The notes beneath the pieces are model-generated. The model was not told the DNA's origin. It did not search any database and saw only the letters and a list, made by a program, of their open reading frames with translations. 64,000 bases of DNA from Halomonas urumqiensis (GTDB lineage: Bacteria > Pseudomonadota > Gammaproteobacteria > Pseudomonadales > Halomonadaceae): positions 620,001-684,000 of the forward strand of contig NZ_PYUD01000001.1 of NCBI RefSeq assembly GCF_003028575.1, written 5' to 3'. Of the stretch, positions 25,001-31,064 are shown piece by piece. A program made the translations under genes and the position numbers. Position 1 is the first letter of the stretch; each line of letters begins with the position of its first letter.

Positions 25001-28000
25001 GATCACCGAGAAGGGGCTCTTCGGCGCGGGCCTTGCCGTCAGCCTGCTGGGGGCCGAGGAGCTACGCGAGATCGATGGCATGGAAGGGGATGATACCTTC
25101 TTCGCCCGGTCGACCCTGGCCGCCACCCTGACGCGGGTGATAGGGCACCTGGGCTCCGATACGGTCAACGTCACCTCCGATGTGACCCTGCCGATCGTCT
25201 CGGCCTCTGCCGAGGGAACCTCCAGCCTGATCACGCATCGGGTCGCGGATTCGGGCGAGGATTACGCCTACGCCCCGCTGCCCGGCCTGGCGCCGACCAT
25301 CGCCAGCCCGGATGCCGATGCCGGCCTGGTAGTGATAGAGGAGACCGGGGTGGGCACCACGGTCGGCGAATCGGGCCTGGTGGACAGCTACACCGTGCGG
25401 CTGGCGCGGGCACCGGCACCGGGTGAGACGGTCTATGTCACCGTCTCGGCGGCGCGCACGGGCAGCGACGCCCCGCTGGCCGACACCGTCTGGCTGGCGG
25501 CGGCGGAGGGCGGCTTTACCCGGACGGTGACCGTGAATGGCGACGACCAGACGCGTGCCAACCGTGACCTGGTGTTGGCCTTCACCGCCGACAACTGGAG
25601 CGAGGCGCAGACAGTCCACGTCATGGCGCCGGACGATACGGCGTCCGAGGGCACACGGACGGTGATGATCAGCCATCGGGTGCGCAGCGACGATACCCGC
25701 TTCGACGGCATGGTGGTGCGCAATGTCGCGGTGACGGTGCTCGACAATGACCGTCCGCAACTGGTGATCAACGAGCTTGGCCCGGACGGCGAAGCGGATG
25801 GCTCGACACGGGTGCTGGAAGGGGCGGACGGCAGCGCCGTCAGCGATCGCTATGACCTGTCGCTGAGCCTGGCGCCCGCCGAGGGCGAGACCGTGCGCGT
25901 CTACCTCGATCACGACGAGCAGGTCACTCTCTCGGGCGAGCGGGTGCTGTTCGACGACGGTCGCGCCTATGTCGAGTTCACCGCCGACGACTTCGATCAG
26001 CCGGTGCGGGTCACCGTCTCGGCGGTCGACGACTGGATCACCGACGGCACGCTGGTGTCGCGGATCTCCCACCACATCGAAGCCAACGGGCTCTATGCCG
26101 ATGCGGCCGGAGAGGCGCTGGATGTGGTGGTCGTGGACGACGAGACGCCGGGGCTGTTCATCACCGAGACCGGTGATGGCACGCGGCTGATCAAGGACAG
26201 TCTCGACGCCGAGGGCAACCCGCTGGGCGTGGGGCAGGGCGACAGCTACAGCCTCCGTTTGACCGCGAAACCCGAGGCCGATGTCACCATCGACCTGGTC
26301 TCCGATGGCCAGATCGTGTTCCTCGTCGATGGCCAACCCGCCGATCAAATCACCTTCACGCCTGAGAACTACGCCGAGGCCGTGACGGTCGAGGTGGTCG
26401 CCAACCCCGAGGCCAGCCTGCCGGATGAAGCCCAGCCCCTGCGCGGCTTCGCCAACCAGCCCCATGACCTCAACGCCATTCGCGGCGCGCTGGAGGTGAT
26501 CGGCGGCGTTCTCGTCACACGCGAGTTCGTGACGGCCGGAATGCTGCCGGGAGAGCTCAACCCCGACCTGCCCGAGCGCCCGGTGTCCGATGATCCCCAG
26601 GACCTGACGGCCATCGATACGCTGAACGTCTTCGATGATGGCGTGATGAGCGACCGCGACGGCGTGCTGACCGACGCGATCCTCACCGGCCTGGGCATGG
26701 GCGGGGACTTCACGTTCGGCGAGACCGCCTTCGGCGAGGCTGCCGAGGTGGCGGGCGGCATCACCTTCGGCGCTGCCGGCGCGGCCTCGGAAATCGAGAT
26801 CCTGAACCTTTTGATGGGCCAGGGCAACGACAGCCTGGTGATCGAATCCACCCTGCTGACCGACGCGGATCATGGCGGCATCACCACCATCCATGGCGGC
26901 GGTAACCGTTACGCCGACGTGGCCCCGGGCGAGCCGACCCCCACTTTGATAGGCGGTGACACCATCCACGTGCTGGGTGGCGGTGGCGTCGACTCGCCGC
27001 TGGTGATCCTTGGCGATACCACCGACGACGGCGCCTTCTATGCGGGGGATCCGGCGACTTCGTCCTCCGCCTCGTTTGGTGTCGCGCCGGCGCTCAGCTA
27101 TCCGTTGGCGAACCCCTTCCGTTTCGAGGGCAACGATCTGATCGACGCCTCGGCGCTGTTCGCCGGGCTGGATGCGGCGTCGCTTCCCGCGGTGGGGGTC
27201 TCGATCCATGGCGGCGGCGGCGATGACATCATCCTCGGCAGCCAGGCGGGCGACCACCTGACCGGTGGAGCGGGTGACGACACGATACTCGCCGGTGGCG
27301 GCATCGATCATGTCTACGGTGACTCGGGGCTCGACATCGACCCGGTGGGCCGCGTGCTGAGCATTCCCACCGGCGCCAGCGCGGGTCGCGATACCCTCGA
27401 TGGTGGCAGTGGCGACGACATCATCTTCGGTGATCATGGCGTGATTGCGCAGACCGCCGGCATCGTGCGCCTGCTGACCACCGGCAACGTGGTGTCCGCC
27501 GCCACCGCCGACCCCGAGAACGGCGCGGACGACGTGATTCGCGCCGGCGAGGGCCACGATTGGGTCTTCGGCGGCAACGGCGATGACACCATCGACGGCG
27601 GTGCGGGTGACGACATCCTGTTCGGCGACCTGGGCTATATCGATGCGAATCTTGTGGCATCCACCGAGATCGCCATTGGCGGTACGGATCTGATACTGGC
27701 CGGTGACGGCGAGGATGTCGTGATCGGCGGTGCGCGTGGCGACATGCTCGACGGCGAGGAAGACGATGACCTGGTCTTCGGTGATGCGGTGCGGCTGGAA
27801 TCGGCCAGCGATACCGTCAATCCCCGCTTCCGCTCCCTGCTGGGCGACGTCATCTACGACGTCAATGGTGATGTCCAGGTCGACACGCAACAGGACTTCG
27901 TCAGCCCCGACAACGTGGCCGTCTGGGCGACATGGCGAATTGTCGATCTGTTCCATGATGGCAGCCAGCCCACGGGCAGCTTTGGCGATGACTATATCGC

Positions 28001-31000
28001 CGGCGGCGCTGGTGACGACATGATCTTCGGCCAGTTGGGCGACGACGTGATCCAGGGCGATGGATCCATTCGCCCGGCGCTGGATACGGGGATACGGGTG
28101 GGCGCCTGGCGCGACGCGAACGGCCTGCTGGTGCTGACCCCTTCGTTCGATGCCGCGACCGATGGCGATGACTACATCGAAGGCAACGGCGGCAACGACG
28201 TGATCTTCGGCAACCTCGGCCAGGACGATATCGTCGGCGGCAGTTCGTCGTTGTTCTCGCTGGTCGACCCGCAGCAGCGTCCCGACGGCGATGACCTGAT
28301 CTTCGGCGGTTCGGGCAATCAGCTCGAGCGCAACGCGATCGGTGACACGTCGGTTTTCGGGCACGCCCGCGATGCCGACGTGATCCTGGGTGACAACGGC
28401 AATATCTACCGTATCGTGCACGGCGATGGCAGCTACCGAAGCTTTGCCCACGACAACTATACCGACGGCCTCCCCGCCGAGGAGCAGTTGAAGATCGTGG
28501 TGCGAGGTTATCAACTGCTCGACTACACCATTGGCTGGTCGCCCGAGGATATCGGCGGCTCGGATCTGATTCATGGCGGGATGGGCGATGACATCATCCA
28601 CGGCATGACCGGCAATGACGTGCTCTACGGCAATGGCCACGATGATGACCTGATCGGCGGCACAGGACACGACAGGCTGTTCGGCGGCTCCGGCGAGGAC
28701 GGGATGCTGGGCGATGACGGTCTGCTGTTGACCGCACGCAATGGTGTGGGCGAGCCGCTGTATGGTCTTGCCCCGACGGTGCAGGCCACCATCGGCCTGC
28801 CCGGCCCCTTCACCGGCGTGGTGGTCGACATCGAGGGTCGTATCAAGAAGACGGCGGTGATCCTGAACCCCGAGACACTGCAGATCGGGCGCCTGGATGG
28901 GGTCGATCTGGCAACTGCCCCCGACGAGGTCATCGGCTATCACGACATCATGTATGGCGGGCTGGGCGACGACTGGATGCATGGTGGCTACGGCGACGAT
29001 GCCATGTCGGGTGCCGAGGCGCTGGCGCCGTTCTATTACGACACCCGGCCACAGACCGACACCCCGCCGATTGGCTACGATCCCGTGACGGGCATCCTCG
29101 AGTACTACGACCCCGAGAACCCGCTGGCGAAGATCGAGGGCTTCTTGCTGAACTTCGAGACCTTCGACGCCAATGGCGAGATCATCGAAGACGGCAAGGA
29201 CCGGCTGTTCGGCGACACCGGCAACGACTGGCTGGTGGGTGGTACCGGCCATGATCGCCTGTTCGGCGGTGCCGGAGATGACTACCTGCAAGGCGACGAT
29301 TATCTGGATACCAACGGGGGCGCGAACACCGATGCCGATCCGGCGGCCTGGGGGGACTTCCTGGTGGGTGGCGCGGGGCGTGATGTGCTGATCGCCAACT
29401 CCGGCTACGACCGGATGTTCGATTGGACCGGGGAGTACAACAGCTTCCTCGTGCCTTTCTCACGCTTCGGCCTGCCGACCATCTACCGCGTTCCCTCGCC
29501 CCAGGTGGTCGACTTCCTGACCGAACTGGCCGATGCCAGCGGTGCGGATACGCGACTTGATGCACCCCATGACGAGCCGGCGCTGGTGACCCAACGGGAT
29601 CCCGAATGGACCGATCAGACCGGCGCGCCGCGTGATCCGCAGCCCGGCAATGGCAGGGGGCTCTATGACAACCCCGGCGGCCCCGAGGACGATACCGACA
29701 AGGTCGTCACCATCGACGGCAGCACGCCGGGCGGCCGCGCACCGCTGTTCTTCCCCGACCCAGACGCGACGGGAGACGCGCTGACCGTTCGGGAAAGCGA
29801 CCTGGAGGCCGGAGCCAGTGCCCTTGGCGCGGTGCAGTTCAGTGCCGTGGGCGGCATCGAGGGTATCGCCTTCGCTACGGACACCGGCAGCATCAGCATC
29901 GAGGGCCTGGATGCCGACGCGCTGGACTGGGCGGTGTCGCTGGATGGGCGAACGCTGACCGCCTCCCTGGCCGCCGATACGGATGTGCTGCGCATCGAGC
30001 TGCTGGGTGGTGACAGCATCGCCGCGGGAGAGACCGGTGAGCGCAGCGTGGTGGTGACGTTGCTCGCCGCAATGCCTCATGCGGACGATCCCAACGTCGA
30101 TGTGTTGCGCATCTCGGGCATTTCTGTGCTTGCCGAGGACCTGACCGACGGCACCCTCGAGGCGACCCTCACGGTGGTTGTCATCGACGACCGGCCCAGT
30201 GTCGACATCCAGCCCGCCGAGGCCGACGACACGCCCTGGTTCGACGGCCTGATGCCCGGGGAAACCATCAGCGGTACCTGGCAGCGCCGCGATGGCGCCG
30301 ACGGGGCGGTGACCAGCGTCAGCCTGGACGGCACCCTGCATGATCTGGATACGGCGATTGCCGTCGAGCGGGACGGCGTATCACTGGGACAGTTGACGGT
30401 GAACGCGGATGGCACGTGGCATTTCATGGCCGATGAGGGGCTCGGTGGCGAGACCCAGATCAACGTCACCTTCGGCCTGGTGGTGACGGACAGCGACGGC
30501 GATCGCGATACGGCGCTGCACGTCATCGGCATCGGCGGCGATCTGATCCCCACGCCCGATCCTGAGCCCGACCCCGATCCGGAACCCGACCCCGATCCGG
30601 ACACCGGCGGCAAGGCCAACAACGGCGTCGGCAACGGGGTCGACCCTCAGCCGCCGGGCAATCCGCCGGTGAACGACGATATTCCCGATTCGCCGGGTAA
30701 CCCCGGCAACAAGGGTGGGCCGAGCCAGTGGGATGAGGTGGAGCAGGACTTCGGTGACGGCATGCTGACCGCCGACGCCGGCCAAGCGCCACAGACCCCC
30801 ACCTCGGGCGGCACCGCACGTCAGGTCATGGTATTCGACGATGTCAGTGGAACCTTCATCGAGCCATCCGAGACGCTGGCAGACAGTGGAGAGGCGTTGC
30901 CTGTCGAGAGCGCCATACGCCTGGATCTGGGGATGGAGGAGGAGTGGAGCGTCGTGTCGAGGCATGATACGGCGCGCACAGAGCAGGCAATGCTAAAGGA

Positions 31001-31055
31001 CGGTGTTGCACACCAGCAAGGAGGCGGTCGTGCTGACAGGAGCAGGCACGTATGA
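7080..31055 (+). CDS. Giant repeat protein (7991 aa) with N-terminal LEPRxLL-type motif and C-terminal RTX repeats
   Basis: This is one uninterrupted 24-kb frame. The ATG has AGAGAGG 9 bases upstream. The N-terminus is basic (NRRERRRAQ) with no classical signal peptide, and carries IEPRLLLNAD at residues 90-99, the LEPR-XLL signature known from very large surface proteins. Then come acidic bead-like beta domains. About residues 920-3660 are beta-strand repeats (GDVxVxA..., TxAxIGxxAxV). Residues 3680-4380 hold HGF/L-x-x-GD-x-V repeats, 6083-6445 three Calx-beta-like modules, and 6710-7412 hemolysin-type GGxGxDxx repeats. A VCBS-like domain follows near 7707-7817, then a Pro-Asp/Glu linker at 7826-7841 and a unique 150-residue tail. 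It is probably a surface or secreted adhesin or S-layer-like fibre. Four export-type genes flank it in the same operon. The repeats make assembly errors possible, but the intact frame argues against them. Confidence 0.9.
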   Translation: MGLIGSFPNRRERRRAQALQRKSVATSLPTGLTCADWAQRHGRKAGGAASASWTHNLLRRSLGGLSLAASRGKGKAADVASQRLMALEPIEPRLLLNADIPGLDLMLVDDENRDQQVLIRMVEEAGAGAEAGQAIHQLQVIDQDNDDEVLVEGRLDDVTSLRLELGGGDDRVTIDAASFNSRILPLILVDGGEGDDRLVFHASDATDWQLEGDGYGEVALPRPVAFFGFETLEGGDQDDTFTVRPGAGTPGLIGGSVGEDSLVLETTSPTTWTISSAGAGDVDDGIADFDFAGMENLTGADNVDDTFVVRPGGALAGIADGGEGGIDRLVVEGSYSSVTATLDGATTILDLDGKRVAFAGLDESLVNGNDLQLVVLGTSGDDHVVLEEGAAAGSFQIRSTNDSFETQAFTNSVLTVVLGLSTGNDSFTATLTEDNSFAGNVIIAETANLTLGDVRGIDGSLSVETFSTVNQAAPGELDFDGSSINVENDAVIDITGDLSLVVNANDVLDASNLQGWISVPIVKGAISIGDRASISARDVVAEVKTTNERQIFLSIDADALLAMALEDARVAGATGWGSLGLADNGNGTATFTRASGNWADDGFAAGQDLLLLDEGSGLNQSFRILSLDGDDAEVALDPGVTLPGASLSEAAGVEIGAYAFTRMTGSDRIVFGLVDDGAGGTAPAILRAVPQADPDAELSTGAVVSFSGNTINRTSGTWADDGFAAGQAIEIAGNGANNGTYVIESVSGVTLTLTEALAENGAAKDGLSMRGHLLGSFLDDGFQAGDLIAVQGSGDNDTNFRVAEVSDRVLVLEASTGITGQEIDLTAADAPALVIQKANENVALENLPLVLLDADGNAITAADGTPLSFTQAELDAAQASQNQVRIGDSDSTLAEDVLSYLVDNPLTDFLTEFGLRIIASTVSSTVTLGTDASIGAAGDVTLRAQTSADVDGSTPSVVGGLSVVYSKASADITLKRGAAIDAQGSVVVDASTAHSVTADASVTSGTIVNPAQGAVDGLVSDTFDRTLGQVNPAFGTAFGFLQAQVPALTGFVRVPGPAIAVAVGVADTDTSITIETGASIAGSAISVLANVDEYDPAEETPADRFTAITNSYGVGAGATIYQPGKNQGFGISAAFSITQSDAIIDIAGDLETTAGSDGDIVIAAASVNDANSVSAASWVRESPQGAGGLGALLSGFPTAFSERVGQIQSELRSQQALNSLLNENPGAVSLAAGIAFLISHNNAEIKLSSGAQDPAGGVRADGALSVATLAIENPSVGAAGASEPGAETDISGGVAFARYVNQAQTRLLDGAVLTAGGRVDTTAYAIIPNQITLDELFFQDIQDASETFDEETAAANQIKDEDARDAALQEAQEKYTAAMADATAALVNFPLDLVKNRFWGLGGLEGFLFTSYVNSGGGGTYASNNPNDQVSVIDKNTGKVALDSNGNPRTKAADTATQEAGLAIAGNINILNFENTATVDIGEDVKVEAGESLTAASNAEMESINLTGLTSLWDIVWNTVSKFTDRFDDPLDDSSGAEGGYGANIGLRVFTNKALTTVNGGSQLEATAGDVAVLANTRDLHVNLHEIGASGGEVAVSGSISVDVVNNESRAQVDESVAIDSDGHVELKADSDLLQVNVVLAGAESEADAGASSTAVGAAIGINVVTSVTEAGFADLDETPTAIAPVAWSDPDEARVQAGGDVRIEATRSEIFSQTALAGALKSSGAPGDGGGQGGGGQSDGIFSQLSGMLGRSDPNGLFQENWQANSPGSTLTPPDTQAPDAFDRNSNGIAAAGSVLVDVSNATVGATIAAGTSINAGGAVRVLAGFERDLVMVDGGFVLDSSTTSDRGALAGAFGVGVATRTVKADVTGAIIHADALEVSAKRRDLAVAISAGGAGALRGEVAISGSVNVEVFDSTVTAKVTESQVDVAGDAAVTAEADTLLVSIAGALGAVGEGKAGVGAAVGVSSHTDKVHAHLDDTTLNAGGDVTVKAHNDLDVISVVASLGASATGNGGSGQFSLHLISNDVEARIGEDSQVTAENNVAVLAADAITLVTVTGGVAIGGKSAFGVAFSSSNIYDRKVKALIADGASVTSRANGASTSFTDLPDGTVTVDGVLVKAVADDDVVNVVVGASIAGSRFAGQGSILVDTNVSEVSARIGTGEGASAKYAQVTVENGGGVSVDADHDLVHVGVVGGVAAGLAGSAFGASAHVVVHHRTVEATIGAFAEVTADDSVLVAADLDAVLRSIVFTGAFAASGAAFGGALTVNVFNDFVTAQAMREARVISHDGDVGIAADHQLGLTLVDVAVAASGKAGISASIGIAVQNATTRALVGSAAEIMAGDSVLVDAVGIAEIQNIVGGAAVGGKAGVGASGFVLVRRDEVKADIGNGASVTGLAIGDGLQRDSYLPDASETLSGVAVIAESRESLVGVAVQGSVSGTTAVSGSLPISAITELTYARIGVGAQINLPAPQQPTPEDDQNVVVRAIDDTLVVHVAGNVAISGQASVGVGADILSIVKDTFARIGVQENDTEESDQNPAPAPVIAATQVRATGNVLVVAEATDKLVSVVIGVAGASKAAVALNASIYVHDSDTIARVGPLADVRAEGSVVVDAFQATDADLIVLSAAGSGVAAVNGGAGVAVFNRTTEAIVDTGAEVTALGLRDGLIDIRTGLVIEESRPAGTALSVGSQGVSTQDSAFADIGRDFDLGLPNFINPVADEEQDGDTLFAPQSFRAQRLSDVSGAPSFRGVSITATNVDDVTAFTGALTGGGVAIGGGAVVTVMTAGTRALVESGASINGHDGTPGATQSVQIGAGSAFDTLGIVAAAGGGGFALLPVAHVVVADLTTEARINAESVAAAGDISLRASAHEDIQSLGIVLAIGGSAALAPAISVIDLSATTLATVGASSLLAGGNVLVAAEAATNIDALQVAIGGSAGAGVGAAVGVVTVNKTTEAVISAEASVTALATGSTTLSALSGEGVDAEDDRENVKGLVVEAVSSENIDVIAAGVGAGSLAIGGSVAVQYIDSDTRAAIEPGAKINTPVTGTVPGEDQSVSVGALNSVDLFVVAGGVAIGGGISAAAGINIADVKNDTVAYLGGTVSAKERISVAALSDQRLEGVIFSGAGGAVALGAAVGVYRIGQDLAMTDGASYPSPEDPEDSGQNQSAFRPGPGGAGPLATTQNASADSSQTLVAGLQAGLSSGSQSDDQLIVGGAAAAVEGATASAPPPNEVPIEAGTTAFIAQNSSIQAGGAIDIDARQVSHIDVIVGGVAFGILGASGGIGIIETDNDVTAKIAQGAVINRGGDISVSAALDQTVDLTAFAGAGSAFGSLSAGVAVITDKGDVRAVIEDEVQIVAAGTVTVDAASEVVLRPNAIAISVALLGVAGAGAVIDLTASGETSATVGDDVAIGVGNVPGMAQGMEPGVEGVSVSAVGTLLVEDDTATNGMVIGGSGGILAGAGGVIEVRDQRNILATLGEGADIHASGEVSIAAISGSSLEAITFGGAAGVIGGGVMISNITVGTRTAAEVKGQENQRSLLRAGSLAVRSFAQSYSYAEAEVVSVGLLAGGRESGASADVTATSAATIGDNIDVRTTGGIDVLAQSAIEADTLTKAGGGGFIDVGFAKSTTNINANRTPLSAPTTLASVGAGSVLIAGGDISIQAAYDVDATPYDPEIASIDPDADTITLSNQTGLATGDRVQYSGGEAAALGLEEGRDYAVIEVDAQSIQFGQVFNLGFDDSEDNPERVGVDTVFDVIRFDQPHGFEDGDRVRFTGSDPVSLKASEEDLAAGRLLFAGHGLDTGDVIVLQRRGGEEGAFQEETFYVIAREPLDPDDRDDVNRNTIWLAATPEDAEAGTVTSLLDDTPEAYALSVEQPRAVTFDAPPPLRFDLAAFDPENDRVTAVGHGLATGDRVGVRVSGTASDDTVTLFAIRVSADVFALAASAEDAEGAEALDLLQDPTGELRLNDGTNDLFVAAPGAVEFVITRLPPSEVLTVNGHGFETGDAVRVRAAGGEAVDLYAIRVDDDRFSLAATMAQAEADEALTFGVDASTGGIALFDGDTAVLVADQDATGFSFSRIMPEFVDPLSLSRADLADAEIALESHGLRTGDAVRLGLADPDATATRYFVIAVDDATIAFARSASDAEAGVRADFLSDERIISYAATPRPDFALEDGVSYTVKVIDEVTIKLVSDDLTLNTATFDSLDVLEGGTFTLVDHGFANGDAVTYDGPAAFSISREALELTLKFGDHDDDPDTDDKLGFFFEEGANALVLPGYDPIQHGTQLVYRGGESQSVDFQPAAVNTDPDEVDFLLPEDRVFGSSITIADHGFSSGDRITYRLGAEEDAEAIGGLEDGARYYVTVIDADTFMLANSRDNAIDNAERLDNFFFFGFSGRIELTDAGAGTHVFDYVETIGNLVDGDTYTLRQTLIFGDTWSYELVDGSGRVATLDRDDLEDDEAHTFFQPGDYPISDLVDRQTYYVVEATADTFRLALTPDGPALDLPDPIEPGEQTLAVMGLDFLTAGFGTASLVIDLQQDGGGILLGEGGEELFEQVSFGGDGKSSAEARGFSLSALAGSANTATVTVKPTVTVAIGDAAELTSTGGDITLKADSMSAGLAKANTFGISLLGGSKQSDAGVDVNSQTTLAIADDALLQAAADIVLHGTADHRGEAESRAEGGGLVVFDFSYAGATVTETNRIEIGANAMLVAGGTLDISGLTSGKAKGDAWISNGGLGARAVANTGDDGARFTATNEVAIGESAELTADRLLVQVQGTGINTVGKADLTTGGLGTNGDATAPSILTSNSTIDIAAGAQLTGNFGVVLRALNGGAEHRNGAAAGNIATSTAIARNRALAGDTDSTANATLALTATVTATATATVFAGPGGTADDPTAALLVEVDTPDGLVGNSLVFANQRSASATSHRGVFDWGTESTPGTTTRTSNIVWDADVVIHAGLKPRLVVDEDGEIVEAVNVTVNGGNSSGNVGDEAFFVDDIAPTHYGWIEFRAEGLIERVNGAEGTFYLLDTLSEVYLENNSDAAMTVRNIDVQLTADKTRPDVIIDVEAFSNSLEFNVGEAALPTYVEIRNLGADDLIVGGTINNPRGETILFNQGGDILAGAARGVGLDGTTVAGDEITRRSLVISNAVDIDAVAGSIGTSAGGLNVDLVSLVVLAPADIGTPGAAQWREATLEADAGGNAFLDLKAHSRLFAPDDLGSGALSQTVGHVQAGGEVGIDLRIGEHELYTPASGLVEVEARKDTDVFDAFSGYVQTHYKDDLGDDDLNGDTPPTRQAGDRFVSLQQADTTYAFFGDQGESVPGIIAGGDIEIRQRDPIGLADDPGVSIRGLVDAGSQGVLDALAAGFVTLTELSDDMNVGRIESRYHNVILTARTGSILDAFEDADADVLGGAITLRADQGRIGDKGEGPDGYRSLDLDSRLQGGAAGVTADAQGDIYLIETDGDIGVIRVASETGNVRIEAADGGVVVAGGEATQVEGTDIDLIAQAGSIGAVGSPLHIDSSFSGSGRLYALASGGIYLTETADQLNLLGVVSLTGDVVLRTPDTGATPLDGEGLGESLVFLTSGVTLLDAAVDHARVESARDVTLLVGDDVTMQLNSVIESGRSVAIYGDHGNADAGFGTTMLLRGAIMPTDSYIGWSAEIFGEGDADRFVLEDLFLGGATRVSGAGNEDLFMVQRLASMTAPLASDPDGSVSGYALTLDGQSGSDAYAIHTAGSQVQDADGYRDYVISVLDSGAPTDGSDVLDIYGVDADASQDGSDTFLMRRLAAIPGEPGADQPGMVALLHGTPEQATLTDGRPSEVERIHYDRNVNGRLTVHGLGGDDVFLSDDTTAVMTLDGGAGNDRFQIGQLFGSPRDAAANIGAADVFGTTQTTAGWLSRGNGAALLVAGGEGDDEVVVYANQSALHLDGGVGNDAFTLRAFALTGEETRYIVNAPVSIDGGEGFDKVTTLGTERDDAFVITEKGLFGAGLAVSLLGAEELREIDGMEGDDTFFARSTLAATLTRVIGHLGSDTVNVTSDVTLPIVSASAEGTSSLITHRVADSGEDYAYAPLPGLAPTIASPDADAGLVVIEETGVGTTVGESGLVDSYTVRLARAPAPGETVYVTVSAARTGSDAPLADTVWLAAAEGGFTRTVTVNGDDQTRANRDLVLAFTADNWSEAQTVHVMAPDDTASEGTRTVMISHRVRSDDTRFDGMVVRNVAVTVLDNDRPQLVINELGPDGEADGSTRVLEGADGSAVSDRYDLSLSLAPAEGETVRVYLDHDEQVTLSGERVLFDDGRAYVEFTADDFDQPVRVTVSAVDDWITDGTLVSRISHHIEANGLYADAAGEALDVVVVDDETPGLFITETGDGTRLIKDSLDAEGNPLGVGQGDSYSLRLTAKPEADVTIDLVSDGQIVFLVDGQPADQITFTPENYAEAVTVEVVANPEASLPDEAQPLRGFANQPHDLNAIRGALEVIGGVLVTREFVTAGMLPGELNPDLPERPVSDDPQDLTAIDTLNVFDDGVMSDRDGVLTDAILTGLGMGGDFTFGETAFGEAAEVAGGITFGAAGAASEIEILNLLMGQGNDSLVIESTLLTDADHGGITTIHGGGNRYADVAPGEPTPTLIGGDTIHVLGGGGVDSPLVILGDTTDDGAFYAGDPATSSSASFGVAPALSYPLANPFRFEGNDLIDASALFAGLDAASLPAVGVSIHGGGGDDIILGSQAGDHLTGGAGDDTILAGGGIDHVYGDSGLDIDPVGRVLSIPTGASAGRDTLDGGSGDDIIFGDHGVIAQTAGIVRLLTTGNVVSAATADPENGADDVIRAGEGHDWVFGGNGDDTIDGGAGDDILFGDLGYIDANLVASTEIAIGGTDLILAGDGEDVVIGGARGDMLDGEEDDDLVFGDAVRLESASDTVNPRFRSLLGDVIYDVNGDVQVDTQQDFVSPDNVAVWATWRIVDLFHDGSQPTGSFGDDYIAGGAGDDMIFGQLGDDVIQGDGSIRPALDTGIRVGAWRDANGLLVLTPSFDAATDGDDYIEGNGGNDVIFGNLGQDDIVGGSSSLFSLVDPQQRPDGDDLIFGGSGNQLERNAIGDTSVFGHARDADVILGDNGNIYRIVHGDGSYRSFAHDNYTDGLPAEEQLKIVVRGYQLLDYTIGWSPEDIGGSDLIHGGMGDDIIHGMTGNDVLYGNGHDDDLIGGTGHDRLFGGSGEDGMLGDDGLLLTARNGVGEPLYGLAPTVQATIGLPGPFTGVVVDIEGRIKKTAVILNPETLQIGRLDGVDLATAPDEVIGYHDIMYGGLGDDWMHGGYGDDAMSGAEALAPFYYDTRPQTDTPPIGYDPVTGILEYYDPENPLAKIEGFLLNFETFDANGEIIEDGKDRLFGDTGNDWLVGGTGHDRLFGGAGDDYLQGDDYLDTNGGANTDADPAAWGDFLVGGAGRDVLIANSGYDRMFDWTGEYNSFLVPFSRFGLPTIYRVPSPQVVDFLTELADASGADTRLDAPHDEPALVTQRDPEWTDQTGAPRDPQPGNGRGLYDNPGGPEDDTDKVVTIDGSTPGGRAPLFFPDPDATGDALTVRESDLEAGASALGAVQFSAVGGIEGIAFATDTGSISIEGLDADALDWAVSLDGRTLTASLAADTDVLRIELLGGDSIAAGETGERSVVVTLLAAMPHADDPNVDVLRISGISVLAEDLTDGTLEATLTVVVIDDRPSVDIQPAEADDTPWFDGLMPGETISGTWQRRDGADGAVTSVSLDGTLHDLDTAIAVERDGVSLGQLTVNADGTWHFMADEGLGGETQINVTFGLVVTDSDGDRDTALHVIGIGGDLIPTPDPEPDPDPEPDPDPDTGGKANNGVGNGVDPQPPGNPPVNDDIPDSPGNPGNKGGPSQWDEVEQDFGDGMLTADAGQAPQTPTSGGTARQVMVFDDVSGTFIEPSETLADSGEALPVESAIRLDLGMEEEWSVVSRHDTARTEQAMLKDGVAHQQGGGRADRSRHV
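7338..7376 (+). other. LEPRxLL-type motif near the N-terminus of the giant protein
   Basis: The encoded residues 87-99 read LEPIEPRLLLNAD. The motif follows a basic region and precedes the first acidic repeat. It may be a sorting or processing signal read by the operon's export proteins. The function is inferred; only the motif and its position are seen. Confidence 0.7.
9840..18060 (+). repeat. Long array of glycine/alanine-rich beta-strand repeats within the giant gene
   Basis: Units of roughly 55-70 residues alternate short strands of the type GDVxVxA or GSVVVDA with AxxGxAxVGxSxxV and TxAxIGxxAxVTA. The copies are diverged, not near-identical, so this is an old array. A stacked beta-solenoid fibre shaft is the likely fold (inference). 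Confidence 0.7.
18115..20220 (+). repeat. HGF/HGL-GD repeats within the giant gene
   Basis: At least eight diverged copies share a strand, then HG[FL]xxGDxV, then a second strand ending in a [YF]xVxxxDxxTxxLA pattern. Examples are VNGHGFETGDAVRVRA, VGHGLATGDRVGVRV and IADHGFSSGDRITYRL. The block is inserted between two stretches of the beta-strand array. I do not recognise a named domain. Confidence 0.65.
25327..26412 (+). repeat. Three Calx-beta-like modules within the giant gene
   Basis: Three units of about 120-135 residues each start with an [IV]xETG or INELG strand. They contain DSYxxRLxxxPxxxVTV-like strands and FTxDNW/FTADDF/FTPENY before the last strands. Two end in VxDND or VVDDE. 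Such modules bind calcium in adhesins; metal binding is inferred. Confidence 0.6.
27207..29312 (+). repeat. RTX (hemolysin-type calcium-binding) repeat block of the giant gene
   Basis: Many GGxGxDxx nonapeptides occur in clusters, for example GGAGDDTIL, GGSGDDIIF, GGAGDDMIF, GGMGDDIIH and GGTGHDRLF, separated by spacer loops. Such blocks fold as calcium-filled beta-rolls outside the cell. The RTX block is followed by about 580 more residues, not by a short type I signal. Confidence 0.9.
30555..30602 (+). repeat. Pro-Asp/Pro-Glu linker coding repeat in the giant gene
   Basis: Alternating proline and acidic codons, built from an 18-base unit repeated with small changes, encode a stiff acidic linker before the C-terminal tail. 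Confidence 0.75.
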
Positions 31056-31064
31056 CAGGCATGT

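Noticed and set aside
25062-29291. Minus-strand open frame of 1409 codons opposite the RTX region
   Set aside because: Translation of the reverse complement of GGxGxD codons gives long His/Val/Asp-rich nonsense; the RTX repeats are on the plus strand.
27207-29312. CRISPR-like array in the repetitive part of the giant gene
   Set aside because: The repeats are in-frame codon repeats of 9 residues with no constant repeat-spacer spacing.
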